Shown: positions 8,244-17,489, counted from the stretch's first letter. The stretch: 64,000 nucleotides of DNA from Devosia sp. 66-14 (GCA_001899085.1 MKVB01000008.1:43938-107937), one strand, 5' to 3'. Translations and numbers: made by a program. The notes: a model not told the origin generated them from the letters alone.

Positions 8244-9173
8244 ATGCGCAAGCCCAGGCGCGATGACACAAGCAGTGAAGGCTACGCCAAGCCGATCCCC
8301 GACATCCTGTCGCAGATCAAGGATTCCTACAGCGAACTCCGGCCGGCCGAGCGGCGGGTCGCCGACGTGGTGCTGGCCGATGTCACCTTCTCAGTCGATG
8401 CCTCGAACGCCGAGATCGCGCGGCGCGCCGAAGTCAGCGAGCCGACGGTGACCCGCTTCTGCCGCGCCATCGGGTGCGACGGGGTGCGCGATTTCAAGCT
8501 GAAGCTGGCGCAAAGCGTCGTGGTGGGGCGGCTCTATCTCGCGCCGGCGCCGCCGGCCGGCGATGTCAGTTCCAATGCCTCGCCGCTCTGGACCGAAGTG
8601 TTCGGTGAGGCGCGCAACGCGCTCAACCTGGTCGAGCGGCAGATCGACCCGCTCGACATCGTGCGCGCCGCCGAGCTGGTGGCCAGTGCCCACCAGGTGC
8701 TGGTGTTCGGGCTGGGGGGGAGTTCCACCTCGCTGGCGCTCGAAACGCAGAACCGGTTGTTCCGATACGGCGTGGTGGTCAGCGCCCATTCCGATCCCTA
8801 CGTGATGAAGATGACGGCTTCGACCTTGAAGCCGAACGATCTGGTGATCGCCATTTCGGGCACCGGGCGCACCCGCGAAGTGGTGGAGGCGGTGCAACTC
8901 GCCAAGCACTACCGGGCCAAGGCGATCTGCATCACGGCGCCCGACACCGACCTCGCCGCGACGGCCGACGTGGCGCTCACCGTCGATATCCCGGAATTCC
9001 CCGACCCGCTGAAGCCCACCGCTTCGCGCTATGCCTTCCTCGCCATCATCGACCTCGTTTCGAGCGCCGTCGGCACCCGGCTCGATCCCGATGCGCGCGA
9101 GACGCTGCGCCGGATCAAGTACACCGTGCTGAACCATCGCAAGGGCCGGGTGCTGGAGCCGTTGGGCGACTGA
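8244..9173 (+). CDS. MurR/RpiR-family transcriptional regulator (HTH + SIS)
   Basis: 309 residues from the ATG at 8244, which has GGAAGG seven bases upstream; an in-frame ATG at 8202 would add 14 residues but lacks a good ribosome-binding site. The N-terminal HTH_6 domain shows YSELRPAERRVADVVL, NAEIARRAEVSEPTVTRFCRAIG and FKLKLAQS. A SIS sugar-phosphate-binding domain follows (VFGLGGSSTSLA near residue 155; AISGTGRTREVVEA near residue 210). Such proteins respond to phosphosugars. It is divergent from the 4932-7932 importer, which is the obvious target. Confidence 0.9.
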   Translation: MRKPRRDDTSSEGYAKPIPDILSQIKDSYSELRPAERRVADVVLADVTFSVDASNAEIARRAEVSEPTVTRFCRAIGCDGVRDFKLKLAQSVVVGRLYLAPAPPAGDVSSNASPLWTEVFGEARNALNLVERQIDPLDIVRAAELVASAHQVLVFGLGGSSTSLALETQNRLFRYGVVVSAHSDPYVMKMTASTLKPNDLVIAISGTGRTREVVEAVQLAKHYRAKAICITAPDTDLAATADVALTVDIPEFPDPLKPTASRYAFLAIIDLVSSAVGTRLDPDARETLRRIKYTVLNHRKGRVLEPLGD

Positions 9174-9230
9174 GTTTTCTTGTGGTGTGTTCCGGGCGGT
9201 TCTCCCGCCGTCCATAGTTGGGGTTTACTG

Positions 9231-11009
9231 ATGCACGATACTGCAGCCGTGGCAGCGGCGACGGCCTGGCTTGGCATGTTCAGCGAAACGCTGGCCAAAG
9301 GCGACATCGCCGCGACGCTCGAGCTGTTCGCCGAGGATTGCTACTGGCGCGATATCGTGGCGTTCACCTGGAACGTCAAAACGATGGAAGGCAAGCCCGC
9401 CATCGCGGCCATGCTCGAGGCGACGCTTGCGGGCACCAGGCCATCCGGCTGGCAGGTGGAATCGGCATCCGGCGCACATTCGGAGCCGCTCACCGCGTGG
9501 TTCAGCTTCGCTACGGCGGTGGGGCAGGGGCGTGGCATCTTCACGCTGGAGGGCGGCAAGTGCCGCACCATCCTCACCACGCTGCAGGCGCTCGATGGGC
9601 ATGAGGAGGCGATCGGCTTCACCCGCGCCATGGGCGTGCGCCACGGCGCCGACCGCAATCGCGAGACGTGGTCGGAAGCCCGGGCACGCGAGGAGGCGTC
9701 GTTCGGGGCCGGCGCCGACCCCTATTGCCTGATCATCGGTGGCGGCCAGGGCGGCATCATGCTGGGGGCGCGGTTGAAGCAGCTCGGCGTTCCCACCGTC
9801 ATCGTCGAGAAGAACGCCAAAGCCGGCGACTCCTGGCGCAACCGCTACCGCTCGCTCGTGCTGCACGATCCGGTCTGGTACGACCATCTGCCCTATGTGC
9901 CGTTCCCGGCGCACTGGCCCGTCTTTACGCCCAAGGACAAGATGGGCGACTGGCTGGAGATGTACGTCAAGGTGATGGAGCTCAGCTACTGGGGCAGCAC
10001 CGAGTGCATCTCGGCGAAGTTCGACGCGGCGGAACAGCGCTGGACGGTCGAACTGATGCGCGACGGTAAGCCGCTTACGCTCAAGCCGACGCAACTGGTG
10101 TTCGCTACCGGCGCCTACGGGCCGCCGAAGTTCATTCCGCTACCGGGGGCGACCGGCTTCAAGGGCGAGATTCTGCACTCCAGCCAGTATTCGGATGGCT
10201 CCAGGTACAAGGGCAAGCGCGCGGTGGTGATCGGCGCGGCCAGCTCGGGGCACGACGTCTCGGTGGACCTCTGGGAAGCCGGCGCCGAGGTCACCATGGT
10301 GCAGCGCTCGCCGACCACGGTGGTACGCTCCGAAACGCTGATGGAGCTCGCCTTCGATACCTATTCGGAAGCGGCGGTCGCTGCCGGGATCGACGTCGAC
10401 ACGGCCGACCTCCTCGGTGCCGCGACGCCATTCGCGTTGCAGCCGGCAAAGCAGCGGGCGCTCTATGACAGGATCCGGGCGCGCGACGCGGCGTTTTACG
10501 ACAGGCTCCGCGCCACCGGCTTCCTGCTCGATTTCGGCCCCGACGAGACAGGGCTGATGATGAAGGCCTACCGCACGGGGTCGGGCTATTATGTCGATGT
10601 CGGCGCCTCGCAACTGATCATCGACGGCGAGATCGGGATCAAGGCAGGGGTGGAGATCGAGACGCTCACCCCCGAGGGCATCCGGTTCGCCGACGGCAGC
10701 GAGATCGCGGCCGATGTCATCATCCAGTCGACCGGCTTCCAGTCGATGCATGAGGTGGTGGCCAAAATCGTGTCGCGCGACGTGGCCGACGAGATCGGCA
10801 CCTGCTGGGGGCTGGGCTCGGGCACCCGCAACGACCCTGGGCCGTGGCACGGCGAACTGCGCAACATGTACAAGCCCGTGGCGCAGGACAACCTGTGGTT
10901 CCAGGGCGGCAACCTGGCGCTGAGCCGCTTCTTTTCGAAGTTCGTGGCGCTGCAGATCAAGGCGCGCATGGAAGGGCTTGATACGGCGGTGTATCGAACG
11001 CCGCTGTAG
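9231..11009 (+). CDS. NTF2/SnoaL-like domain fused to FAD/NAD(P)-dependent monooxygenase
   Basis: 592 residues from the ATG at 9231; an in-frame TTG at 9180 has no support. Residues ~5-145 look like a SnoaL/NTF2-type cone fold (LFAEDCYWRDIVAFTW). A flavoprotein follows: FAD motif IIGGGQGGIMLGARL near residue 168, the NAD(P) motif VVIGAASSGHDVSVDLWEAG near residue 335 and the ATG-type motif VFATGAYGPP near 295. This domain order is known in YUCCA-like and related flavin-containing monooxygenases. The substrate is not evident. It follows the RpiR regulator by 57 bases, so the two may be co-transcribed. Confidence 0.85.
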   Translation: MHDTAAVAAATAWLGMFSETLAKGDIAATLELFAEDCYWRDIVAFTWNVKTMEGKPAIAAMLEATLAGTRPSGWQVESASGAHSEPLTAWFSFATAVGQGRGIFTLEGGKCRTILTTLQALDGHEEAIGFTRAMGVRHGADRNRETWSEARAREEASFGAGADPYCLIIGGGQGGIMLGARLKQLGVPTVIVEKNAKAGDSWRNRYRSLVLHDPVWYDHLPYVPFPAHWPVFTPKDKMGDWLEMYVKVMELSYWGSTECISAKFDAAEQRWTVELMRDGKPLTLKPTQLVFATGAYGPPKFIPLPGATGFKGEILHSSQYSDGSRYKGKRAVVIGAASSGHDVSVDLWEAGAEVTMVQRSPTTVVRSETLMELAFDTYSEAAVAAGIDVDTADLLGAATPFALQPAKQRALYDRIRARDAAFYDRLRATGFLLDFGPDETGLMMKAYRTGSGYYVDVGASQLIIDGEIGIKAGVEIETLTPEGIRFADGSEIAADVIIQSTGFQSMHEVVAKIVSRDVADEIGTCWGLGSGTRNDPGPWHGELRNMYKPVAQDNLWFQGGNLALSRFFSKFVALQIKARMEGLDTAVYRTPL

Positions 11010-11151
11010 TGCGGCTTCTAGCCAAGTTGTCGTCCGCGCCCGTCCACCGGCGGTTATGCACAGCCGCCTGCCGCAGTGCCGCCATCATTATCCACCCGAT
11101 CGGCGCCGGCGACAGCTGTGCGATCAAGGACTTGGCGCCAGTGACATCTGA

Positions 11152-11169
11152 TTGTCACCGAGGTGTCAT
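11152..11169 (+). promoter_or_regulatory. Candidate Pho box upstream of ugpB
   Basis: TTGTCAC-CGAG-GTGTCAT matches the alphaproteobacterial PhoB consensus CTGTCAY-N4-CTGTCAY at 12 of the 14 defined positions. It lies about 100 bases before ugpB. A further inverted half (GTGACA at 11141) precedes it. PhoB control of ugp genes is established in E. coli and Sinorhizobium; here it is inferred from the motif. Confidence 0.6.
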
Positions 11170-11269
11170 CGCCCGTTCACCGGGCTGAAATCCAACCGTC
11201 AAGGTCACCGACTAGGAGTGCGCCGCTCGAGAAATCGACCGGCATTCCAATTCCTCGGAGACCATCAAC

Positions 11270-12613
11270 ATGAAATCCAATTGGCTGCTCAGCGCAGCAC
11301 TGGGCGCGACCGCCCTGACGTTCGCCAGCGCCGCCCCCGCTGCCGCCGCGACCAAGTTCGAGTTCTGGTACGGCCTTTCGGGCGACCTCTCCGAACGTGT
11401 GCAGGAAATGTGCTCGCGGTTCAACGCTTCGCAGGCCGACTACGAGATCGTCTGCGTCAGCCAGGAGAACTACGAGAACAACCTGCAGAACACGATCGCC
11501 GCGTTCCGCGCCAACAAGCAGCCGACCGTCACCCAGATCTCGGACGGCGGCGTGGTCGACCTGATGCTCTCGGGCGCGTTCCTGCCCGTCAAGCAGCTGA
11601 TGGAAGAGAACGGCTACACGATCGACTGGTCGAACTATTTCTCGGGCATCGCGTCGTATTTCTCGACCTCGAAGGGCGAGCTGCTCGCCATGCCGTTCAA
11701 CTCCTCGACGGCCATGTACTACTACAACACCGACGCGCTGAAGGCCGTCGGCTTCGATGGCCTGCCCGAGACCTGGGAGCAGGTTGAAGACGTCGCCCGC
11801 AAGATGAAGGCCGCCGGCTATGCGTGCCCGATCGCGTTCGACCCGACCGGCCAGTGGCAGTGGTGGGAGCAGTTCTCGGCCATCCACAACCAGCCGATCG
11901 CCTCCAAGGGCAACGGCTATGGCGGGCTCGACGCCGAAGTCGAGTTCAACAAGGGCAAGTTCGTCCAGCAGCTGGCCTGGTTCAAGAAGATGTTCGACGA
12001 GGGCCTGATGGTCCACAAGTCGAAGGCCGCCGGCCAGACCGCCAACGAAGCCTTCACCGCCGGCGACTGCCAGATGACCTCGTCGTCGATCGCCGACCAC
12101 GGCTCGTTCTCCAAGCAGGCCAAGGACGGCGTGCACTGGGATGTCGCCATGCTGCCGATCTGGGCCGGCACCGAGCGCCACAACTCGCTCGTCGGCGGCG
12201 CCGCGCTCTGGACCCTCAAGGGCAAGTCGGCGGAAGAGTACAAGGGCGCTGCGGCGTTCTACAACTTCATCGCCCAGCCGGCCGAAGTGCAGCACTGGTC
12301 GACCATCACCGGCTACATCCCCGTCACCAACAGCGGTTTTGAGTCGATGAAGGCCGCGGGCTTCTATGACGCCGCCCCGTACAAGGGCCGCGAACTCGCC
12401 ATCAAGTCGCTGACCTTCACCCCGGTTGGCGAATACACCCGCGGCGTTCGCCTGGGCAATTTCGGCGCGGTGCGCAAGGAAATCCAGAACGCCATGCAGG
12501 CCGTGCTGTTCGACGGCGTCGATCCGCAGAAGGCCCTCGATGATGCGGCGACGCGCTCCAACGAAGTGCTGCGCAAGTTCGAGCAGACCTACAAGGGTCA
12601 GCAGCTCCCCTGA
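11270..12613 (+). CDS. ugpB: sn-glycerol-3-phosphate ABC transporter binding protein
   Basis: 447 residues with a Sec signal peptide ending in PAAAA near residue 27. The mature N-terminus KFEFWYGLSGDLSERVQEMC, then YENNLQNTIAAFRA and PFNSSTAMYYYNTDALK, follows the UgpB pattern closely. The protein binds glycerol-3-phosphate or glycerophosphodiesters in the periplasm and delivers them to UgpAE. It is the first gene of ugpBAEC, preceded by a Pho box and followed by a strong hairpin that may keep binding-protein mRNA more abundant than the permease message. Ligand assignment rests on family resemblance and operon order. Confidence 0.88.
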   Translation: MKSNWLLSAALGATALTFASAAPAAAATKFEFWYGLSGDLSERVQEMCSRFNASQADYEIVCVSQENYENNLQNTIAAFRANKQPTVTQISDGGVVDLMLSGAFLPVKQLMEENGYTIDWSNYFSGIASYFSTSKGELLAMPFNSSTAMYYYNTDALKAVGFDGLPETWEQVEDVARKMKAAGYACPIAFDPTGQWQWWEQFSAIHNQPIASKGNGYGGLDAEVEFNKGKFVQQLAWFKKMFDEGLMVHKSKAAGQTANEAFTAGDCQMTSSSIADHGSFSKQAKDGVHWDVAMLPIWAGTERHNSLVGGAALWTLKGKSAEEYKGAAAFYNFIAQPAEVQHWSTITGYIPVTNSGFESMKAAGFYDAAPYKGRELAIKSLTFTPVGEYTRGVRLGNFGAVRKEIQNAMQAVLFDGVDPQKALDDAATRSNEVLRKFEQTYKGQQLP

Positions 12614-12630
12614 TCTGACGATCTGAACTG

Positions 12631-12665
12631 CGCCCGGGCGGCAGCCGCCCGGGCGTCTTGCTTTT
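12631..12665 (+). terminator. Intercistronic hairpin between ugpB and ugpA
   Basis: CGCCCGGGCGGC and GCCGCCCGGGCG are perfect inverted arms at 12631-12655, followed by TCTTGCTTTTT. It has the form of an intrinsic terminator inside the operon, probably leaky, or an RNA-stabilising 3' end for ugpB. Confidence 0.75.
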
Positions 12666-12686
12666 TGACGAACAGGACTCCTGCCC

Positions 12687-13571
12687 ATGGAACGACGCGC
12701 GGTATACCGCAACAAGGTGCTGCCCTGGCTGCTGATCGGCCCGCAGCTGCTGCTGGTGCTGGTGTTCTTCTACTGGCCGACCTCGCAGGCGCTCTACTGG
12801 GCCTTCACCCTGGAACAGCCCTGGGGCGGCGGGAACCTGTGGGCCGGCCTCGACAACTTCCTCTACATCTTCCGTGATGACCGCTACTGGGGCACCGTGC
12901 TGCGCTCGGGCTTCTACGCGCTCGCCGCGACCGGGCTCTCGATGCTGGTGGCGCTCACCCTCGCCAGTTTCGTCGACCGGGCGCTGAAGGGCACCAAGCT
13001 GTTCCAGTCGGTGTTCATCTGGCCCTACGCGATCGCGGCGCCCGCCGCGGGCGTGGCCTTCCGCTTCATCTTCTCGCCCGAAGCGGGGCTGGTCGGCGCC
13101 ATCAACGACATCTGGCCCGGGGTGTGGGACCCGGCGACCAACGGCATCCATGCGCTCGCCATGGTGATCGTCTGCCATGCCTGGCTCGGCATCGGCTACA
13201 ACTTCGTGTTCTTCCTTGCCGCGCTGCAGATGATCCCGCGTTCGATCAACGAAGCCGGCGCCATGGATGGGGCGCGGCCGTTCCGGCGCATGCTCGACCT
13301 GCAGCTGCCGCTGATCGCGCCGACGGCGTTCTTCCTGCTCATCATGAACATCATCTCAAGCTTCACCGACAGTTTCGGGCTGATCGACACCATGACCGAA
13401 GGCGGCCCGATCGGGCAGACCGAGGTGATGGTCTACAAGATCTATGTCGATGGCTTCAAAGGCCTCGACTACTCGGGCGCCGCTGCCCAGTCGATCATCC
13501 TGATGCTGCTCGTCATCGGCCTCACGTTCATCCAGTTCAAATGGGTGGAACGTCGCGTGCACTACAACTGA
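12687..13571 (+). CDS. ugpA: sn-glycerol-3-phosphate ABC transporter permease
   Basis: 294 residues, six predicted membrane segments, starting with a short positively charged tail (MERRAVYRNKVLPW) before WLLIGPQLLLVLVFFYW. The cytoplasmic EAA loop is INEAGAMDGARPFRRMLDLQLP near residues 190-211. The ATG at 12687 follows AGGACTCCTGCCC. It is a CUT1-family permease forming a heterodimer with UgpE in the inner membrane, and the UgpE gene begins 10 bases after its stop. Confidence 0.92.
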   Translation: MERRAVYRNKVLPWLLIGPQLLLVLVFFYWPTSQALYWAFTLEQPWGGGNLWAGLDNFLYIFRDDRYWGTVLRSGFYALAATGLSMLVALTLASFVDRALKGTKLFQSVFIWPYAIAAPAAGVAFRFIFSPEAGLVGAINDIWPGVWDPATNGIHALAMVIVCHAWLGIGYNFVFFLAALQMIPRSINEAGAMDGARPFRRMLDLQLPLIAPTAFFLLIMNIISSFTDSFGLIDTMTEGGPIGQTEVMVYKIYVDGFKGLDYSGAAAQSIILMLLVIGLTFIQFKWVERRVHYN

Positions 13572-13581
13572 GGGCCGGTCC

Positions 13582-14499
13582 ATGATCGAACGTTCCCCCT
13601 TCTTCGACGCCCTCACCTATGCGGTGATGATCATCGGGCTCATCCTCGTGATCATCCCGTTCTGGGTGGTGATCGTCGCCGCCTCGCAGTCGCTGCAGGA
13701 AGTCAGCCAGGTGCCGATTTCGCTGCTGCCGAGCAACCAGCTCTGGACCAATCTCAGCGAGGCCTGGGCGCGCGCCGACCTCGGCCCCAAGATGATCAAC
13801 AGCTTCATCGTCGCCATCGGGGTCACCGTCGGCAAGATCACGCTGGCGGCGATGTCGGCCTTCGCCATCGTGTTCTTCAACTTCAAGGCGCGGATGATCT
13901 GCTTCTGGCTGATCTTCATCACCCTGATGCTGCCGCTCGAAGTGCGTATCGTGCCGACCTACGCCATTGCCGCCAATGCGCTGCTGCCGTTCCAGACCAT
14001 TCTCGACGTCACCGGATTGACCTGGCTGGTGCAGGCGGTTTCGGGCATCCAGGTGTCGCTCAACTGGAACCTGCTCAACTCCTATACCGGCCTGATCCTG
14101 CCGCTGGTCGCCACCGCGACCGGTACCTTCCTCTACCGGCAGTTCTTCATGACCATCCCCGACGAGCTGGCGGAAGCCAGCAAGATGGATGGCGCCAGCG
14201 CCATGGAATTCTTCTGGGACGTGCTGATCCCGCTCAGCCGCACCAACATGCTGGCGCTCGCCACCATCATGTTCGTGGGCAGCTGGAACCAGTACCTGTG
14301 GCCGCTGCTGATCACCACCGACCGGGCCAATTTCGGCACCGTGGTGATGCAGCTGAAGGCGCTGATCCCCGCCATGAACGGCACGCCCGACTGGAACGTC
14401 ACCATGGCGGGCGCCCTCATCATCATGCTGCCGCCGCTGCTGGTCGTTGCCTTCATGCAGCGCTGGTTCGTGCGTGGCCTCATCTCCCGCGACAAATGA
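13582..14499 (+). CDS. ugpE: sn-glycerol-3-phosphate ABC transporter permease
   Basis: 305 residues, about six membrane segments, with the second-permease EAA loop ELAEASKMDGASAMEFFWDVLIP near residues 194-216 and the C-terminal LISRDK common in CUT1 MalG-type permeases. It starts at ATG 13582 ten bases after ugpA and ends 12 bases before ugpC, so translation is probably coupled. It is somewhat longer than typical UgpE because of a periplasmic loop around residues 125-165. Confidence 0.92.
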   Translation: MIERSPFFDALTYAVMIIGLILVIIPFWVVIVAASQSLQEVSQVPISLLPSNQLWTNLSEAWARADLGPKMINSFIVAIGVTVGKITLAAMSAFAIVFFNFKARMICFWLIFITLMLPLEVRIVPTYAIAANALLPFQTILDVTGLTWLVQAVSGIQVSLNWNLLNSYTGLILPLVATATGTFLYRQFFMTIPDELAEASKMDGASAMEFFWDVLIPLSRTNMLALATIMFVGSWNQYLWPLLITTDRANFGTVVMQLKALIPAMNGTPDWNVTMAGALIIMLPPLLVVAFMQRWFVRGLISRDK

Positions 14500-14511
14500 T
14501 TGGATAGACTC

Positions 14512-15588
14512 ATGGCTCAGATCACCATCAAGGGCGTGAAGAAGAACTACGCCAAGACCGCCGTGATCCACGGCGTCGACGTCACCATCGAAGCGGGGGA
14601 GTTCGTCGTCATCCTGGGGCCCTCGGGCTGCGGCAAGTCGACGTTGCTCAGGATGATCGCCGGGCTCGAGGAGATCTCGGGCGGCGAGATCGCCATCGGC
14701 GGCAAGGTGGTCAACGACCTCGAGCCGCGCGAACGCGGCTGCGCCATGGTGTTCCAGAACTACGCGCTCTACCCGCATATGACGGTGCGCCAGAACATCG
14801 GCTACTCGCTGAAGGTGGCCAAGGTCGCCAAGGCCGCCCGCGACGCGCGGGTGATGAAAGTGGCGCAGGCGGTGTCGCTCGAGCCCTATCTCGACCGTCG
14901 CCCGGGCGAGCTTTCGGGTGGCCAGCGGCAGCGCGTCGCCATGGCCCGCGCCATGGTACGCGAGCCCAAGGTGTTCCTGTTCGACGAGCCGTTCTCCAAC
15001 CTCGATGCCAAGCTGCGAGTCGCGATGCGCGCCGAAGTGCGCCGCCTGCACCGCGACCTCGGCGTCACCTCGGTGTTCGTCACGCATGACCAGACCGAGG
15101 CGATGACGCTGGCCGACAAGCTGATCATCATGAATGCCGGCAAGGTCGAGCAGATCGGCAAGCCGACCGAGGTCTACAACAACCCGGCCAGCCGCTTCGT
15201 CGCCGACTTCATCGGCTCGCCGGCGATGAACCTGTTCGAGGGCGAGTTCGATGCCGAGGGACAGTTCGTGCACGGCACCGGCGGCCGGATGAATGTCAGC
15301 CAGCTCAACGGCGTGCGCCAGCCCGGCCGCAAGGTGGTGCTGGGCGTTCGCCCCGAAGGCGTGCGCCGCACCGGCGCCGATACGCATGGCGCCATCCCGG
15401 CGGTGGTCGACTATGTCGAGGAACTGGGCGCCTCACGGCTGATCCATGCCGACGCCAATGGCAGCCGCATCGTGGCGCTCGACAACGACACGTCCGAGAT
15501 CAAGTCGGGCACGCCGGTACATCTGAGCCTCGCCGACAGTGCGCTGCATCTGTTCTCGCTCGAAGACGGGCGCCGCATCTCGCACTAA
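14512..15588 (+). CDS. ugpC: sn-glycerol-3-phosphate ABC transporter ATP-binding protein
   Basis: 358 residues from the ATG at 14512; a TTG four codons earlier is unlikely. Walker A is GPSGCGKST near residue 38, Q-loop [11 protein letters not shown], signature [15 protein letters not shown], Walker [16 protein letters not shown], and H-loop [12 protein letters not shown]-terminal TOBE/OB regulatory domain covers residues ~240-358. It is the CUT1/UgpC/MalK class of ATPases. A second ATPase of the same class stands alone at 49195, so energy coupling may be interchangeable. Confidence 0.92.
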   Translation: MAQITIKGVKKNYAKTAVIHGVDVTIEAGEFVVILGPSGCGKSTLLRMIAGLEEISGGEIAIGGKVVNDLEPRERGCAMVFQNYALYPHMTVRQNIGYSLKVAKVAKAARDARVMKVAQAVSLEPYLDRRPGELSGGQRQRVAMARAMVREPKVFLFDEPFSNLDAKLRVAMRAEVRRLHRDLGVTSVFVTHDQTEAMTLADKLIIMNAGKVEQIGKPTEVYNNPASRFVADFIGSPAMNLFEGEFDAEGQFVHGTGGRMNVSQLNGVRQPGRKVVLGVRPEGVRRTGADTHGAIPAVVDYVEELGASRLIHADANGSRIVALDNDTSEIKSGTPVHLSLADSALHLFSLEDGRRISH

Positions 15589-15618
15589 GGCCAGCATCCC
15601 ATCCCCCAGGAGACTTTC

Positions 15619-16533
15619 ATGAGCAACATCATTGCGACCGGCTTCAATGTCGGATCGGACAATGGCGAGTTCGCCAGCCTCGAAGCCGATATGCGCGCGC
15701 TCAGCGAGATGGGCGTCGACACCGTCGAGATCGGCATCACCAGCCTCGACCTCGTTGCCGGCGGCCGGATCATCAAGGAACGCCATGAGGCGCTCCTGGC
15801 GCTGACCCGCCAGTTCGATTTCCGCTACACCGTGCACGGGCTGGTCTCGTCCAACTTCATGGATCCGGTGACGCAGCGCTACCAGCTGGATGCCGCCAAG
15901 GCGCTGGTGGAAGTGTCGAACTCGATCGGCGCGGGCATCCTCGTGCAGCACAGCGGCAGCCTGCGGGCCGAGGCGATCGCCGACTGGGCCGGCGCCGACA
16001 TGCGCGAACGCGAGGCGCTTACCGAACTCGCCGATTTCGCCCGTCCGCATGGCGTGCGCATCGCGCTCGAGAACATCTTCACCACCGAGCTCGGTCAGTA
16101 TCGCCAGACCCCGACCGAGGTGGCCGAGACAGTCAAGGCGGTGAACCACCCGAACGTCGTGGCGCTGATCGACTTCAGCCACGCCTATATCGAATCCACC
16201 TTCAAAGGCCTCGATTTCCGCGCCGAGATCCGCGCCATGGCGCCGGTCGCCGGGCACCTGCACCTGCACGACTCCTTCGGCCGGCCGCAGGGCTTCTACA
16301 AAGCTTTCCACCCGCAGGAAAACACGGCAATGGGGATCGGCGACCTGCACATGCCGCTCGGCTGGGGCGACATCGCCTGGGACGAGATCTTCGCCGAGCT
16401 GAGCTTTCTGCCCGATACCGTGGCGATGATGGAAATCGGCCGCCGCTATCGCCGCGAACAGCCCGAGAGCCTCACGCGCGCCAAGGCGCTGGCTGGCCTC
16501 GACGCGGCTCCCGAGGCTGTGGCGGCGGAGTAA
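15619..16533 (+). CDS. Sugar phosphate isomerase/epimerase-like TIM-barrel protein
   Basis: 304 residues of the xylose-isomerase-like TIM-barrel superfamily (AP endonuclease 2 fold). Visible metal and active-site segments are YTVHGL near residue 75, ILVQHSGS near residue 112, IALENIF near residue 150, ALIDFSHAYIES near 185, HLHLHDSFG near 213 and MMEIG near 272. It lies 30 bases after ugpC with GGAGACTTTC before the ATG, in the place where many operons carry ugpQ (glycerophosphodiesterase). Whether it processes the imported compound is unknown. The perfect hairpin just downstream marks the operon end. Confidence 0.8.
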   Translation: MSNIIATGFNVGSDNGEFASLEADMRALSEMGVDTVEIGITSLDLVAGGRIIKERHEALLALTRQFDFRYTVHGLVSSNFMDPVTQRYQLDAAKALVEVSNSIGAGILVQHSGSLRAEAIADWAGADMREREALTELADFARPHGVRIALENIFTTELGQYRQTPTEVAETVKAVNHPNVVALIDFSHAYIESTFKGLDFRAEIRAMAPVAGHLHLHDSFGRPQGFYKAFHPQENTAMGIGDLHMPLGWGDIAWDEIFAELSFLPDTVAMMEIGRRYRREQPESLTRAKALAGLDAAPEAVAAE

Positions 16534-16534
16534 T

Positions 16535-16571
16535 CCAGGCTGGTGCGTGGGGAGCCCACGCACCAGCCTGG
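16535..16571. terminator. Perfect 17-bp stem hairpin between convergent genes
   Basis: CCAGGCTGGTGCGTGGG and CCCACGCACCAGCCTGG are perfectly complementary arms with a three-base loop. It lies two bases after the stop of the TIM-barrel gene and 33 bases from the end of the convergent transporter gene. There is no U-tract, so it may act as a bidirectional block or RNA 3' stabiliser rather than a classic terminator. Confidence 0.65.
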
Positions 16572-16604
16572 CACTTGGCTGGACCGAGATCGGTCGAAAG
16601 ATAG

Positions 16605-17489
16605 CTAGGTCATCTCGCGCGGTTGCTCGGCGTCGCGCGGGGCCTGCTGGCGCAGCACCAGCACGAGGCCGACCAGCGCGATGATGCCGCCTGCCGCCAT
16701 GCGCAGGTCAAAGCCTTCGCCGAGCAGCAGGATGCCCATCAGCACGGTCATCAGCGGCGTCATCAGGCCGAGCGGCGCGACGATCGAGGCGGGATAACGC
16801 TGCAGGATGCCCAGATAGAGGGTCGTCGCCAGCAGGGTCACCGCGACAACCGAGAAGGCGAGCCCGGCGAAGAACGGCCAGCCGGCACCGAGGCTTGCCG
16901 TCACCGGCGTGGCTTCGGCCAACAGCGAATAGGCCAGCATGGGCGGCGCCGAGACGAAAGCGGTCCAGGCCTGCATGGTCAGCGGCTTTATGGCGCCATA
17001 GCGTTTGAGCAGCACCTGGCCGAGCGAGATGGCGATGGCCGAGACGAAGGCGAAGAGCAGCCCGAGGCTGACGCTGGCGCCTTCGCCGTCCCACATCACC
17101 AGGATCACCCCGCCCAGCGCCAGCGCGATGCCGGCGCCGCGCATGAGGCCGACCCGCTCGCCGAGCAGCAGCACCGAGAGCAGGGCAGTGATCGGGATCG
17201 CCGTCTGCAGGACGATCGAGACGCTCGACGAGGTGGCGTGCGACAGGCCGAGGAACATCAGGCCGAAATGGCAGGCGCCCATCAGAAAGCCGATGCCGAG
17301 GATCGGCAGCAGCGGACGGGGCAGGGGCCGAAGCAGCGGCGACAGGATCGCCGCGACGATGAGGAAGCGCGCCGCCGCATAGAAGATCGGGGCGACCGCG
17401 AACTCGGAGAACAGCACGCGGCTGACGACCAGGTTCAAGGCCCAGATCAGGCAGACGGCAGCATAAAGCAGAAGGTCGAGGGGGCGCAT
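16605..17489 (-). CDS. EamA-domain DMT-superfamily transporter
   Basis: 294 residues from the ATG at 17489 (MRPLDLLLYAAVC); an upstream in-frame ATG at 17537 would add a 16-residue Arg-rich tail that does not look like family N-termini. Ten membrane segments are arranged as two EamA repeats; the first begins with LLLYAAVCLIWALNLVVSRV and the second with LGLLFAFVSAIAISLGQVLLKRYG. Members export or import amino acids, nucleotides or other metabolites; the substrate is unknown. It is divergent from a flavin monooxygenase gene. Confidence 0.85.
   Translation of the reverse strand: MRPLDLLLYAAVCLIWALNLVVSRVLFSEFAVAPIFYAAARFLIVAAILSPLLRPLPRPLLPILGIGFLMGACHFGLMFLGLSHATSSSVSIVLQTAIPITALLSVLLLGERVGLMRGAGIALALGGVILVMWDGEGASVSLGLLFAFVSAIAISLGQVLLKRYGAIKPLTMQAWTAFVSAPPMLAYSLLAEATPVTASLGAGWPFFAGLAFSVVAVTLLATTLYLGILQRYPASIVAPLGLMTPLMTVLMGILLLGEGFDLRMAAGGIIALVGLVLVLRQQAPRDAEQPREMT

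Noticed and set aside
13537-15387. 616-residue minus-strand open frame opposite ugpE and ugpC
   Set aside because: Long only because of the high GC content. The ugp genes on the plus strand have all ABC motifs, and the minus frame is His/Gly/Ala-rich without a domain.
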